From: Candidatus Berkiella aquae
GTDB lineage: Bacteria > Pseudomonadota > Gammaproteobacteria > Berkiellales > Berkiellaceae
Assembly (NCBI RefSeq): GCF_001431295.2
Contig: NZ_LKAJ02000001.1
Span: forward strand, 806,001 to 870,000
Reading direction: 5' to 3'
DNA: 64,000 nucleotides
Below, one piece after another: positions 27,271 through 35,168 of the stretch. The position numbers were made by a program, and so were the translations under genes. Numbering within the stretch: the stretch's first letter is position 1; every line of letters starts with the position of its first letter. Below the pieces are notes generated by a model. It was not told the DNA's origin. It made no database searches and saw only the letters and a program-made list of their open reading frames with translations.

Positions 27271-27813
27271 ATGAATGTAATCGCTGTTTTTTACCAAACA
27301 CTCCATGCGCTAGGCCAGATATGTCTTTTTCGTGCAAAACCAACGGCATTGCCGTATTCCTGGTTTATGTTGGCGTTGTTTATTGCTTTGGATTTTGTGC
27401 TCAATGTTTATCATCTTGGACAATTAAAAGCACAAATTTCTGCGGATATCCCTTTAGTGGAACGTTCTATAGGGGCAATGTTATCGATTTTTGCATTAGT
27501 GGCGATAACGTATTCTATGTTATTGAAGCGAAATTTGGCTTCAAGACTGCATAAATTTTTATTAGCCATTTTTGGCACAGAGTTAATGTTAACGGGATTA
27601 GCACAGCTACTGTTTAGTATAACGGGTTCAGAAGCGGTCCCCACCTTACAGCTTATATTAACGATTTGGCGTTTAGCTGTGCAAATACAGATCATTCAAT
27701 CCACATTTGAGGCAAAATTACCCCAAGCTATCCTACTGTTGCTTGGGATTATTTTGGCAGCATCGTTACCATTGTGGTTCATCATCGGAATGAATTTACC
27801 ACCACAGCCTTAA
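27271..27813 (+). CDS. Integral membrane protein of unknown function
   Basis: 180 residues with about five hydrophobic segments (WFMLALFIALDFVLNVYHL, AMLSIFALVAITYSM, LLAIFGTELMLTGLAQLLF, ILLLLGIILAASLPLWFII). No conserved motif is recognised. It lies 15 bases before mpl on the same strand and may be its operon partner; a YIP1-like or transport role cannot be judged from sequence alone. The Shine-Dalgarno is weak. Confidence 0.7.
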   Translation: MNVIAVFYQTLHALGQICLFRAKPTALPYSWFMLALFIALDFVLNVYHLGQLKAQISADIPLVERSIGAMLSIFALVAITYSMLLKRNLASRLHKFLLAIFGTELMLTGLAQLLFSITGSEAVPTLQLILTIWRLAVQIQIIQSTFEAKLPQAILLLLGIILAASLPLWFIIGMNLPPQP

Positions 27814-27828
27814 AAAGGAGTCGTTATT

Positions 27829-29196
27829 ATGCATATTCATATTCTCGGTATTTGTGGCACCTTTATGGGCGGAATCGCCTGTTTAGCAGCAGCCAAAGGC
27901 TATCGTGTGAGTGGTTCCGATGAAAACGTGTATCCACCCATGAGCACTCAGTTGCAAGAATTAGGGATTGTTTTACAAGAAGGCTACAAACCTGAACACC
28001 TTGCTGATACGCCGGATATGGTTGTGATTGGCAATGCCTTAAGTCGCGGTAATCCTGCCGTGGAAGCAGTGTTGAACCAAGGGCTTCCTTATCAATCCGG
28101 TCCGCAATGGCTTGCTGAAAATTTATTAAAAGAACGTTGGGTCATTGCCGTTGCAGGAACGCATGGCAAAACAACCACCAGTAGCATGATTGCTTGGATT
28201 TTAACCCATGCAGGATTAGAGCCGGGTTTTCTCATTGGTGGGATCCCAGCGAATTTTGGTATCTCAGCCAAGTGGGGTAAATCGCCCTTTTTTGTGGTTG
28301 AGGCCGATGAATATGACTGTGCTTTTTTTGATAAGCGTTCAAAATTTGTACACTACCATCCGCGTACTTGTGTGATGAATAATTTAGAGTTTGATCATGC
28401 CGACATCTTCAAAGATTTATCAGAGATCAAAAGACAATTTCACCATTTAGTGCGCACCGTGCCAGGGCAGGGTGCATTGATCGTGCCCCAAGCAGATGAA
28501 GCAATACAAGATGTTCTTAAGATGGGAGCATGGAGCGAGATCCACTCCTTTGGTTTGCATCAAGGAGACTGGCAAGCGCGTTTGCAAGCGGCAGATGGCA
28601 GCGAATTTGAAGTGTATCATCGTGAAAAATTGATGGGCACCGTTAACTGGTCACTGATTGGCCATCATAATGTGTCTAATGCGCTAGCAGCGATTATGGC
28701 TGCGGTTCATGCGGGAGTGCCTGCGAAACTTGCCATCGAAGCGCTAGGCGAATTCCAGTCGGTAAAAAGACGGATGGAAGTTCGAGGCAAGATAAATGAA
28801 GTCACGATATATGATGATTTTGCACATCATCCAACGGCGATTGCAACAACGGTCGGCGGATTGCGCGCTAAAATCGGCGAACAGCGTTTAATTGCGGTTT
28901 TAGATATTCGTTCTAATACCATGTGCATGGGAACCCATCGCATGGAACTTGCACCGAGTTTGCAAGCGGCAGATGAGATTTACGTTTATCAATCGCCAAA
29001 AGTTAGCTGGAATGCACAAGAAACGTTTGCTAGCCTAGGTAAAAAAGTGCATCTTTTTAAAGACACACAACCCATCATTGAACAGATTGTTGCCGCTCAA
29101 AAGCCCGGAGATCATGTCTTAGTGATGAGTAATGGTGGTTTTGATAATTTGCATCAACGTTTGTTGAATGCTTTGTCTTTAGAGACGGTGGCATGA
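27829..29196 (+). CDS. mpl: UDP-MurNAc:L-Ala-gamma-D-Glu-meso-DAP ligase
   Basis: 455 residues. Mpl reattaches recycled murein tripeptide to UDP-N-acetylmuramate. It begins with the dinucleotide-like HILGICGTFMGGIACLA, has the ATP loop AGTHGKTTTSSMIAW, EADEYDCAFFDKRSK and the C-terminal YDDFAHHPTAI, all diagnostic of the Mpl branch rather than MurC. Shine-Dalgarno AAGGAG. Its stop overlaps the ubiX start by four bases. Confidence 0.97.
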   Translation: MHIHILGICGTFMGGIACLAAAKGYRVSGSDENVYPPMSTQLQELGIVLQEGYKPEHLADTPDMVVIGNALSRGNPAVEAVLNQGLPYQSGPQWLAENLLKERWVIAVAGTHGKTTTSSMIAWILTHAGLEPGFLIGGIPANFGISAKWGKSPFFVVEADEYDCAFFDKRSKFVHYHPRTCVMNNLEFDHADIFKDLSEIKRQFHHLVRTVPGQGALIVPQADEAIQDVLKMGAWSEIHSFGLHQGDWQARLQAADGSEFEVYHREKLMGTVNWSLIGHHNVSNALAAIMAAVHAGVPAKLAIEALGEFQSVKRRMEVRGKINEVTIYDDFAHHPTAIATTVGGLRAKIGEQRLIAVLDIRSNTMCMGTHRMELAPSLQAADEIYVYQSPKVSWNAQETFASLGKKVHLFKDTQPIIEQIVAAQKPGDHVLVMSNGGFDNLHQRLLNALSLETVA

Positions 29197-29804
29197 GCCA
29201 TTCCCTTAATGAAATCACCTTAGCGTTTGCGGGGGCCAGTGGGGCTCCCATTGGCTTGCGTTTATTAGAGCAGTTGGTTTTAGCCAAAATCCAAATATCC
29301 TTGGTGATTTCTCCTGCGGGGCATTTGGTTATTCATGATGAGACCGATTTAAATATTCCGGGTAATCCGCAAAAATTAGCTGAATTTTTCCAAGCTCATT
29401 TTCAAGCAAGCCCAGGCCAAATCAAAGTGTATGGTAAAGATCAATGGTCAAGCCCGCTTGCTAGTGGCTCTTCTGCGCCCAAAACCATGATTGTTTGTCC
29501 TTGTAGCACCGGTTGTTTATCAGCCATTGCGTTGGGGGCGAGTGATAATCTATTAGAGCGTGCGGCGGATGTTGTGATCAAAGAGCAGGGGAAGTTGGTT
29601 TTGGTGGTTCGTGAAATGCCATTATCAGCCATTCATTTAGAGCATATGTTAAAGCTCGCCCGTCTTGGCGTTTGTATTATGCCGGCAAGTCCTGGTTTTT
29701 ATTTTAAACCCCAATCAGTTCAAGATTTAGTTGACTTTACAGTAGCGAGAATTTTGGATCAGGTGGGTGTTGCGCATCAACTGAGTCAGAGGTGGGGCGA
29801 ATGA
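29193..29804 (+). CDS. ubiX: Flavin prenyltransferase UbiX
   Basis: 203 residues. UbiX prenylates FMN to make the cofactor of the decarboxylase UbiD in ubiquinone synthesis. LAFAGASGAPIGLRLLEQL is the FMN-binding start, CPCSTGCLSAIALG and KLVLVVREMPLSAIHL the conserved core. ATGA overlap with mpl suggests coupled translation. The mpl-ubiX pairing is also known from other gammaproteobacteria. Confidence 0.95.
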   Translation: MSHSLNEITLAFAGASGAPIGLRLLEQLVLAKIQISLVISPAGHLVIHDETDLNIPGNPQKLAEFFQAHFQASPGQIKVYGKDQWSSPLASGSSAPKTMIVCPCSTGCLSAIALGASDNLLERAADVVIKEQGKLVLVVREMPLSAIHLEHMLKLARLGVCIMPASPGFYFKPQSVQDLVDFTVARILDQVGVAHQLSQRWGE

Positions 29805-29817
29805 ACGGGGTGAATTA

Positions 29818-30020
29818 ATATTCCCCACGCAGCGTTTGACTCGCTTTGCTCGTCAATCTTGCGCTGTTCCCCATGTAGCGCTTGACTCGCATTGCTCGTC
29901 AATCTTACACGGGGCTATTATCCTGCGCCCCTACGGGGCTGTTGAGCCGCGTAGGAAAATAGACCCGCGTAAGCAAATGGGCCGCAACGTGGGGTAATAA
30001 GCGATCCCCTCACCCAAGCC
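29818..30020 (+). repeat. Cluster of short direct and inverted repeats in the ubiX-HU gap
   Basis: Two direct copies of TTGACTCGC(T/A)TTGCTCGTCAAT(C)TT lie near 29838 and 29882, preceded by related TTCCCCACG/TTCCCCATG. Further on, GCGCCCCTACGGGGC near 29933 has its complement GCCCCGTAGGGGCGC near 30019, so the stretch can fold into a large cruciform. No gene is seen here. Confidence 0.65.
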
Positions 30021-30076
30021 CCGTAGGGGCGCAGGAAAAAATTCTTAAATATGGGTGAGGATCTTTCCGGATTGCA

Positions 30077-30108
30077 TAAAAAAAGGCCAACAATGTTGGC
30101 CTTTTTTT
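30077..30108. terminator. Bidirectional terminator between ubiX and the HU-like gene
   Basis: GGCCAAC-AAT-GTTGGCC flanked by A7 and T7, so it works on both strands. Confidence 0.9.
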
Positions 30109-30138
30109 CATCTTTAACCAGATTAAATCTGAAAAAGA

Positions 30139-30588
30139 TTATTCTTCGATTAAAGCTTTAAGCGTTTTCAAAGCGCTAACTTTAACGGATTTACGAGCAG
30201 GTTTCGCTGGAATTTGAATTTCTTCGCCGGTGAAGGGGTTGCGGCCCATTCTAGCTTTGGTCGCTTTTTTGCTAATACGACGAACTTTGATACCAAGATC
30301 AGGAATAACAACTTCGCCAGAACCTTTTGGTTTAACATGGCGTTCAACAATGTTTCTGATTGCTGAAATAACGTTTTTCACGTCGTTCTTGCTGACATTA
30401 ACCATTTCAGCAATTTCAGTATAAATTTGCGATTTGCTTTGTTTTTGTGCAATCGCTTTGCTAGAGAATGAAGCAGTTGCAGCAGCGCGTGCTGGAGTTG
30501 CTTTAGCTGTTGCCCTAGCTTTCTTTGCAGCGACTGGTTTAGCAGCAGTTGCTTTTGCTTTAGGGGACGCTTTTTTCCTTCCGGCCAT
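30139..30588 (-). CDS. HU-family DNA-binding protein with a Lys/Ala-rich N-terminal extension
   Basis: 149 residues from the ATG at 30588, chosen for AGAGGA upstream. The first ~50 residues are a histone-H1-like Lys/Ala/Pro tract (KKASPKAKATAAKPVAAKKA). The rest is an HU/IHF fold: IYTEIAEMVNVSKNDVKNVI, GSGEVVIPDLGIKVRR and the DNA-arm GRNPFTGEEIQIPAK. Such tailed HU proteins compact the nucleoid in several lineages. A divergent, shorter paralogue lies at 31332 beyond the Hsp20 gene. Confidence 0.9.
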   Translation of the reverse strand: MAGRKKASPKAKATAAKPVAAKKARATAKATPARAAATASFSSKAIAQKQSKSQIYTEIAEMVNVSKNDVKNVISAIRNIVERHVKPKGSGEVVIPDLGIKVRRISKKATKARMGRNPFTGEEIQIPAKPARKSVKVSALKTLKALIEE

Positions 30589-30687
30589 TGAGTTTTTCCT
30601 CTGTTGTTGTGAAACCGTGCAAGTTATCACACGAATTTCCAAAAAGAAATAGTCATTCTCTCAAGAATGATTGCAAAAATTACCACC

Positions 30688-30713
30688 CTTGAAATCTAAA
30701 ATACCGCCCCAAT
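30688..30713 (+). promoter_or_regulatory. Upstream sigma-32 heat-shock promoter of the Hsp20 gene
   Basis: CTTGAAA (30688-30694), a 12-base spacer and CCCCAAT (30707-30713), close to the RpoH consensus CTTGAAA-N11-16-CCCCAT. Confidence 0.65.
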
Positions 30714-30780
30714 CTTGATCAATAAGGGAATGGGGTAGACTGCTTGTAGATACAACAATTGCAAAAAAGGCGGTTTTTTA

Positions 30781-30806
30781 CTTGAAATACGATAAACCAT
30801 CCCCAT
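30781..30806 (+). promoter_or_regulatory. Proximal sigma-32 heat-shock promoter of the Hsp20 gene
   Basis: CTTGAAA (30781-30787), a 13-base spacer and CCCCAT (30801-30806): a perfect RpoH consensus match 45 bases before the start codon. Confidence 0.88.
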
Positions 30807-30851
30807 TTTACAACTAAGAGCGAGATTTTATTCATCCTGTTGGAGGTTACA

Positions 30852-31298
30852 ATGAGCTTAAGACACTATCGACATCCGCATGCATTATTCAATCAATTAC
30901 AAAATGAGTTAATGCCCTTTATTTGGTGTGAACCAGAAAAAACAGCGCATTCACAAGCAGCATGGGTGCCTAAAGTAGACATCAAAGAAGAGGAAAAGGA
31001 ATTTGTGGTTTATGCCGATATTCCGGGGGTTGATCCCAATGAAATTGAAATCGAAATGGATGGCAATATCTTGACCGTTAAGGGAGAAAGAAAGTCAGAG
31101 CAAGAAGAAAAAGGCAAGCAGTACTATCGTTTAGAACGTAAAACGGGCAAGTTCTATCGACAATTTACCTTGCCAGAGTCGGTTGATAGTTCAAAAATAT
31201 CGGCCAAAACCAAAAACGGTGTGTTGGCTATTCATCTGCCAAAAGCGCAAGAAAGCAAACATGCTCGAAAAATTACCATTGAACAAGAAAATGCATAG
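30852..31298 (+). CDS. Small heat-shock protein, Hsp20/alpha-crystallin family
   Basis: 148 residues from the ATG at 30852 behind GGAGG; an in-frame ATG four codons earlier overlaps that Shine-Dalgarno and is unlikely. The alpha-crystallin domain runs from about residue 40 (WVPKVDIKEEEKEFVVYADI) to KNGVLAIHLPKAQE, with the conserved GVL motif and FYRQFTLPESVDSSKI. It is an ATP-independent holdase for unfolding proteins. Two RpoH-type promoters lie upstream, so heat induction is strongly suggested. Confidence 0.96.
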   Translation: MSLRHYRHPHALFNQLQNELMPFIWCEPEKTAHSQAAWVPKVDIKEEEKEFVVYADIPGVDPNEIEIEMDGNILTVKGERKSEQEEKGKQYYRLERKTGKFYRQFTLPESVDSSKISAKTKNGVLAIHLPKAQESKHARKITIEQENA

Positions 31299-31303
31299 TC
31301 AGT

Positions 31304-31328
31304 AAAAAGCCGGCATTGCCGGCTTTTT
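31304..31328. terminator. Bidirectional terminator between convergent Hsp20 and HU-related genes
   Basis: AAAAAGCCGGC-ATT-GCCGGCTTTTT. An identical hairpin is at 31711-31735. Confidence 0.92.
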
Positions 31329-31331
31329 ATT

Positions 31332-31628
31332 TTACTTTAATTTTAACCTTGCTTGGTTAGCATCGGGTTCAACAGTACCTTGCGTGATGTTTGCAGCCAA
31401 TGCTGCGCGGTATTGATGCATTTGATAAGCGGCAAAAGTGATAGGACGATTTTCACCAACGGTGATATCGCCAGAACCTTGTTGTTGTACGTGTTTTTTA
31501 ATAATACTTTTGAATGCTGATAAAGTGTTTTGCATGTCATGTAGGCTCATCTGAGTCGCTGAAGCAATTTCAGCTTCGATGCGTTCAGATTTTTCTTCTT
31601 CAGGTGAGGCCCTTTTTATTGTAGGCAT
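31332..31628 (-). CDS. Degenerate HU-related protein
   Basis: 98 residues from the ATG at 31628 (MPTIKRASPEEEKS). The central segment IEAEIASATQMSLHDMQNTL followed by SIIKKHVQQQGSGDITV aligns with IYTEIAEMVNVSKNDVKNVI and NIVERHVKPKGSGEVVI of the HU-like protein at 30139. The DNA-binding arm (GRNPFTGE) is replaced by unrelated sequence (AAYQMHQYRAALAANITQG). It may dimerise with the HU paralogue, or may be a decaying or repurposed duplicate. The Lys/Ala tail is absent and the N-terminus is mixed-charge. Confidence 0.65.
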   Translation of the reverse strand: MPTIKRASPEEEKSERIEAEIASATQMSLHDMQNTLSAFKSIIKKHVQQQGSGDITVGENRPITFAAYQMHQYRAALAANITQGTVEPDANQARLKLK

Positions 31629-31710
31629 GCATTTATCTCTTTTGGCTAAAAGATGTAAAGTTATCACACTAATTTACAAAAAGAAATAGGCTGCTTAATA
31701 CTGAGACAAT

Positions 31711-31735
31711 AAAAAGCCGGCATTGCCGGCTTTTT
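31711..31735. terminator. Bidirectional terminator after the gene at 31748
   Basis: The same AAAAAGCCGGC-ATT-GCCGGCTTTTT hairpin as at 31304, suggesting duplication of this stretch with the HU-related gene. Confidence 0.9.
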
Positions 31736-31747
31736 AGGGGAGTTTAA

Positions 31748-32350
31748 TTAGTCGCTGCTACTGCTGCTAGAACCGGGTTTTGGACGAGGTGAACCTGAAC
31801 GCTTCTCTCCATCTAGCGTAACACCGTCATTTGCAGAGTCACCGTTACCATCATTTGATGAAGAAGCTGAAGAAGTTGTCTCTTGTTTTGCATTATTTGT
31901 TTGAGCGTTGCGTCTACCGAATTTTGCAGCCAATCCAGAGAATCCTTCTGCGATTTTGTCTCTGTTTTGATAAGCTTTATAGCCGCCCAGAGACACTATA
32001 CCGATACCAACAGTAACACCGAGTGCGAACGCATTATCAGCAATGAAGTCGCTTGCAGTTTCAAGTGCGCCACTGGCTGCTTCGCCTGGGTTGTTGTAGA
32101 GATAGCTTGCACCACTGGAAAGCCCGTCCCACGCACCATTTACTAGCGAAGAACCACCTTCTAAAAGGCTAGATAAAAGCCCTGCCGCATTTTCACTGGT
32201 AATGGCTTCTTTAGCTACTTCACCAGCAACTTCTGCCGTTTCGGTGAGTACTTCTGTGACTGCTTCTTCAGCTGCCGTTAGGGTGGCAGTCGTGCCTAAA
32301 ATTAAGGTAGAGGTAGCAAGTGTTTTTTTTGAGGGACCTTTTTGCAGCAT
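31748..32350 (-). CDS. Small membrane-associated protein with Ser-rich tail
   Basis: 200 residues from the ATG at 32350 (MLQKGPSKKTLATSTLIL), with GGA/AGGAT upstream; the frame is open for 26 further codons but without family or start support. A signal-like hydrophobic start (LATSTLILGTTATLTA) precedes an Ala/Glu-rich helical part, a second hydrophobic segment (FALGVTVGIGIVSLGGY) and a low-complexity Ser/Asn/Gly C-terminus ending in SSSSSSD. No family recognised. Confidence 0.6.
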   Translation of the reverse strand: MLQKGPSKKTLATSTLILGTTATLTAAEEAVTEVLTETAEVAGEVAKEAITSENAAGLLSSLLEGGSSLVNGAWDGLSSGASYLYNNPGEAASGALETASDFIADNAFALGVTVGIGIVSLGGYKAYQNRDKIAEGFSGLAAKFGRRNAQTNNAKQETTSSASSSNDGNGDSANDGVTLDGEKRSGSPRPKPGSSSSSSD

Positions 32351-32544
32351 AATAACATCCTTTTTTTTCCAACCGAGGACAACAATGACATTCTCTATTC
32401 GGTAGAGAAGACGACGCATTTTTATCATAGAGCCATTGCAAGATACAACTCACCCTTTCAAAAATTCAGCTATTCTTAAGATATTTCAGATGAAGTGATG
32501 ATTTTGATATTAGTTAGAATCATAAGATCCAGCGGGCAAATACC

Positions 32545-33162
32545 ATGAGATTAGTAAAAAACCTACTTTTATGTTGCCTACTTTTAATTGGGGAAATGGC
32601 CCAAGCGGTGGGCTTTTTGGAAAAGCTTGATCAAACAACGGAATTAAATAAATTAACACCAATCCAGCTCGCAGAAGGGCGCTATCAATTAACTCAAATG
32701 TTAACTCAGTGTGAATTTGATGAATCTTGCTTATTAAAAATGATTGATGATTTAAAAGTCTTAGAAAATAAAACCCATAATCCCATGTATCAGGTTTATG
32801 CGACTTATTTACAGTCAATGAAAAGTGAATTAACTAATCAAATTAAACGTTGTGATATTCCTGACAAAAAAGTGGTGCGAAAGGCGGTAGCAGAATGCTT
32901 GCAAGAAATGAATATCAAGGAAGGTCATCTCAAAGTCGATCGTAAAATGATTGACCAATTAGAAGATGAACGCGATGTGTGTATCAAAAATAAAATGGAA
33001 ACGATTGCGAACGCAGGGAATTTATTTGCACAAGCAACCTTAGTGAATTTTTATGAACAAAGTCGCGACCAGAAAAAAATGGATTATTGGTATAATCAAA
33101 TGCAGAAAAAAATGAATACGCCGGAATATAGTCAGTATTTAGCGTGTCCGGATATTCCTTGA
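32545..33162 (+). CDS. Exported protein of unknown function
   Basis: 205 residues with a clear signal peptide (RLVKNLLLCCLLLIGEMAQA, cleavage after AQA). The mature part is helical and has seven cysteines, C50 and C55 in QCEFDESCLL, then RCDIPD, ECLQEM, VCIKNK, and a final ACPDIP. The cysteines and the repeat-like helices (NLFAQATLVNFYEQSRDQ) hint at a Sel1/TPR-type periplasmic protein, but no consensus repeat can be counted. Family unknown. Confidence 0.68.
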   Translation: MRLVKNLLLCCLLLIGEMAQAVGFLEKLDQTTELNKLTPIQLAEGRYQLTQMLTQCEFDESCLLKMIDDLKVLENKTHNPMYQVYATYLQSMKSELTNQIKRCDIPDKKVVRKAVAECLQEMNIKEGHLKVDRKMIDQLEDERDVCIKNKMETIANAGNLFAQATLVNFYEQSRDQKKMDYWYNQMQKKMNTPEYSQYLACPDIP

Positions 33163-33171
33163 TCAGGATAA

Positions 33172-33376
33172 AAGTCCCCCGCTCACCGTAGACTTTCGTC
33201 TACGGCGAACTGCCCCCTTTTATTCAAAGGGGGCTATTTCAATTGTGTTATTCGATTCGATCGCCCCCTTTGAATAAAAGGGGGCAGCTCGCGCTTGTGG
33301 GGCGTAGCGTAGCGAAGACACAAGCGAGCGGGGGATTTTTATCTCGATACTAGGCACCAGCCTACGCTGGTGCGAC
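33172..33376 (+). repeat. Dispersed repeat, module-B family plus short hairpin
   Basis: Inverted GTCCCCCGCTC / GAGCGGGGGA ends enclose two GCCCCCTTTTATTCAAAGGGGGC-type arms facing each other. TAGACTTTCGTCTA and CACCAGCCTACGCTGGTG hairpins are also present. It matches the arms of the repeats at 4115 and 52533. No gene is seen. Confidence 0.8.
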
Positions 33377-35020
33377 TTATCGTAAACGAAGTGTTTTCTG
33401 ATTCACTTGTGTATAAGGGGGTCTTAAATTATCTTGGTTATTCAAGCTCAGTTCAAAAGAGGGTTTCCAAAGGTTTGAACGTACTGAATCAATAGCATTC
33501 TCGTTTTGCGAAGAAGAGCTATTCTGCTGATTGGAGTGTTTTAATGGAGTTAACATTGGTTGATGCTTGCGGTAATCATAATATAACGATGCAACAAAGC
33601 TACCAGCAAACATCACCGCAGAAACGATCGAACTCATCCCTAAACACCAGAATAGTGCACAAGTTGCTACACCAAATAAAGTTGCCTTGACGATGGGTGC
33701 TAAGCCTGTTTCATTAGATTCCAAAGGCACATCAGGCTCTGATGTTTTATCTTTTTTCGCAATCCTTTCCTTGCGTGTTGATGGTGCCTTTTTGCTAGAA
33801 GCTGATGCAGCTTTGGGGGGTGTTTGAGCAGAAATGGTTGCTTTTTGTGGTGCAACGTTTCCTAAATGCTCATTTAAATAAATTTGAATCGTTTTTTCAG
33901 GATAAAGTTTGGCGAAATCAAATAATGCTTTACCATAGTCTGTAGTAAAACGACTTTTATTATCTATTAATTGAACTACTTCTTCGACAACATTTAAATT
34001 ACCGGTAGAAATAGCTGAACGCAATAAATCTCTGAGTACACGATCATTATTTTGGCTTTTGTTTGTTTCATCTTTGAATACTTGAATAAATTCTCTCAAT
34101 TTACTTAAAGCATGTCTGCGCGCATCAGTTACAGTATTTTCAAAGGTTAATTTTGGAATACTCTCAAATAGGGCTTTCTCGCATGCTAAAGCAGCGTCAG
34201 TCGGATTTGTAAAGCCCATTTTTTCAAATTCTTTTCTGTTTTCTCCAAAGACACAGGCGAGTTGATTACACAATAATTCAAGACCATTATTTTTACTATA
34301 AAGCCGTTTTAATAAAGGATTAGAATGATTTTTATATTCTAAATTCCTTGTTCCTGATTTTAAAATCTTTAAATCAGGGACTATTGGAGGACCGCTAAAA
34401 TTAAAGTCACCAGCAACGTCCCAAAAAAAATAGCGGGCTTTTGGAGGTCTATTGTTGGATAGTTCAAAACATAAATGCTCACTATCATCATTATGTTGAA
34501 CAGCCCTAATCGGGAGTTGAAAGGTTAAAGCGATTGCATATTCTTTGAGAATCTTTTCAATAATAGCGAAATTCCATTTTTTATCTCGCAAATTTTCTAT
34601 TTTACCATTATAAAAATTGAAGGATTTACCGGTGAATTTATTAAGAGCACTTTTACTATCGTGTATAGTTATAGAATCATCTTGTGCAATATTTTTAAAA
34701 TTTTTGCTCACTAAGACATTAATAGTATAACGAGCAGATGAAGACTCAACAGTCAGTGGAACCTTTTCATAGCGTTGCGCTTTTAACCCGACTGAAAGAA
34801 TGTGATCACAAGCTTCTTTTTCAGTATCAATTAAATTGTCCCAATTTTCATTTAAGCGGCTTGGAATAAAAAAGCATTCTTTACTGCCTTTAATACCGTA
34901 AACTTTTTTTTCTGCGCCAAAGCCTAATTGCTTAACTTGGTTTTTATCAATTCTTTTACCGCGTAACGTTAAAACTGCATCTTCCCTATGAAAAGTTACT
35001 AAAAAATCTCTTAAGCTCAT
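33377..35020 (-). CDS. Effector-like protein with a kinase-like N-terminus and a membrane anchor
   Basis: 547 residues. Residues ~30-45 read QLGFGAEKKVYGI, like the glycine-rich ATP loop of protein kinases. HNDDSEHLCFELSNNRPP and then YFFWDVAGDF could be the catalytic and metal loops, but a canonical HRD/DFG is missing, so it may be a pseudokinase or an atypical kinase. After a helical region (TGNLNVVEEVVQLIDNKS is ankyrin-like) come a Lys-rich linker and two hydrophobic segments (VKATLFGVATCALFWCLG, VSAVMFAGSFVASLYY). The layout suits a secreted, membrane-bound effector. Function not established. Confidence 0.68.
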   Translation of the reverse strand: MSLRDFLVTFHREDAVLTLRGKRIDKNQVKQLGFGAEKKVYGIKGSKECFFIPSRLNENWDNLIDTEKEACDHILSVGLKAQRYEKVPLTVESSSARYTINVLVSKNFKNIAQDDSITIHDSKSALNKFTGKSFNFYNGKIENLRDKKWNFAIIEKILKEYAIALTFQLPIRAVQHNDDSEHLCFELSNNRPPKARYFFWDVAGDFNFSGPPIVPDLKILKSGTRNLEYKNHSNPLLKRLYSKNNGLELLCNQLACVFGENRKEFEKMGFTNPTDAALACEKALFESIPKLTFENTVTDARRHALSKLREFIQVFKDETNKSQNNDRVLRDLLRSAISTGNLNVVEEVVQLIDNKSRFTTDYGKALFDFAKLYPEKTIQIYLNEHLGNVAPQKATISAQTPPKAASASSKKAPSTRKERIAKKDKTSEPDVPLESNETGLAPIVKATLFGVATCALFWCLGMSSIVSAVMFAGSFVASLYYDYRKHQPMLTPLKHSNQQNSSSSQNENAIDSVRSNLWKPSFELSLNNQDNLRPPYTQVNQKTLRLR

Positions 35021-35168
35021 AGATATAATCCCGTCAGGATTTAAAGAGGAGGATTCTATATGTGCGAAAGTTAGTTGTCAATGTTTGAATGTTAGAGGAT
35101 GGAAAAAGCCTAAATTATTGCAAATACACTCTAAAAATAAGGGACTTTAAAAAGGTTTGGAACAAAAT

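Noticed and set aside
32510-32818. 102-residue minus-strand frame opposite the exported protein at 32545
   Set aside because: Shadow of the plus-strand gene, which has a signal peptide.
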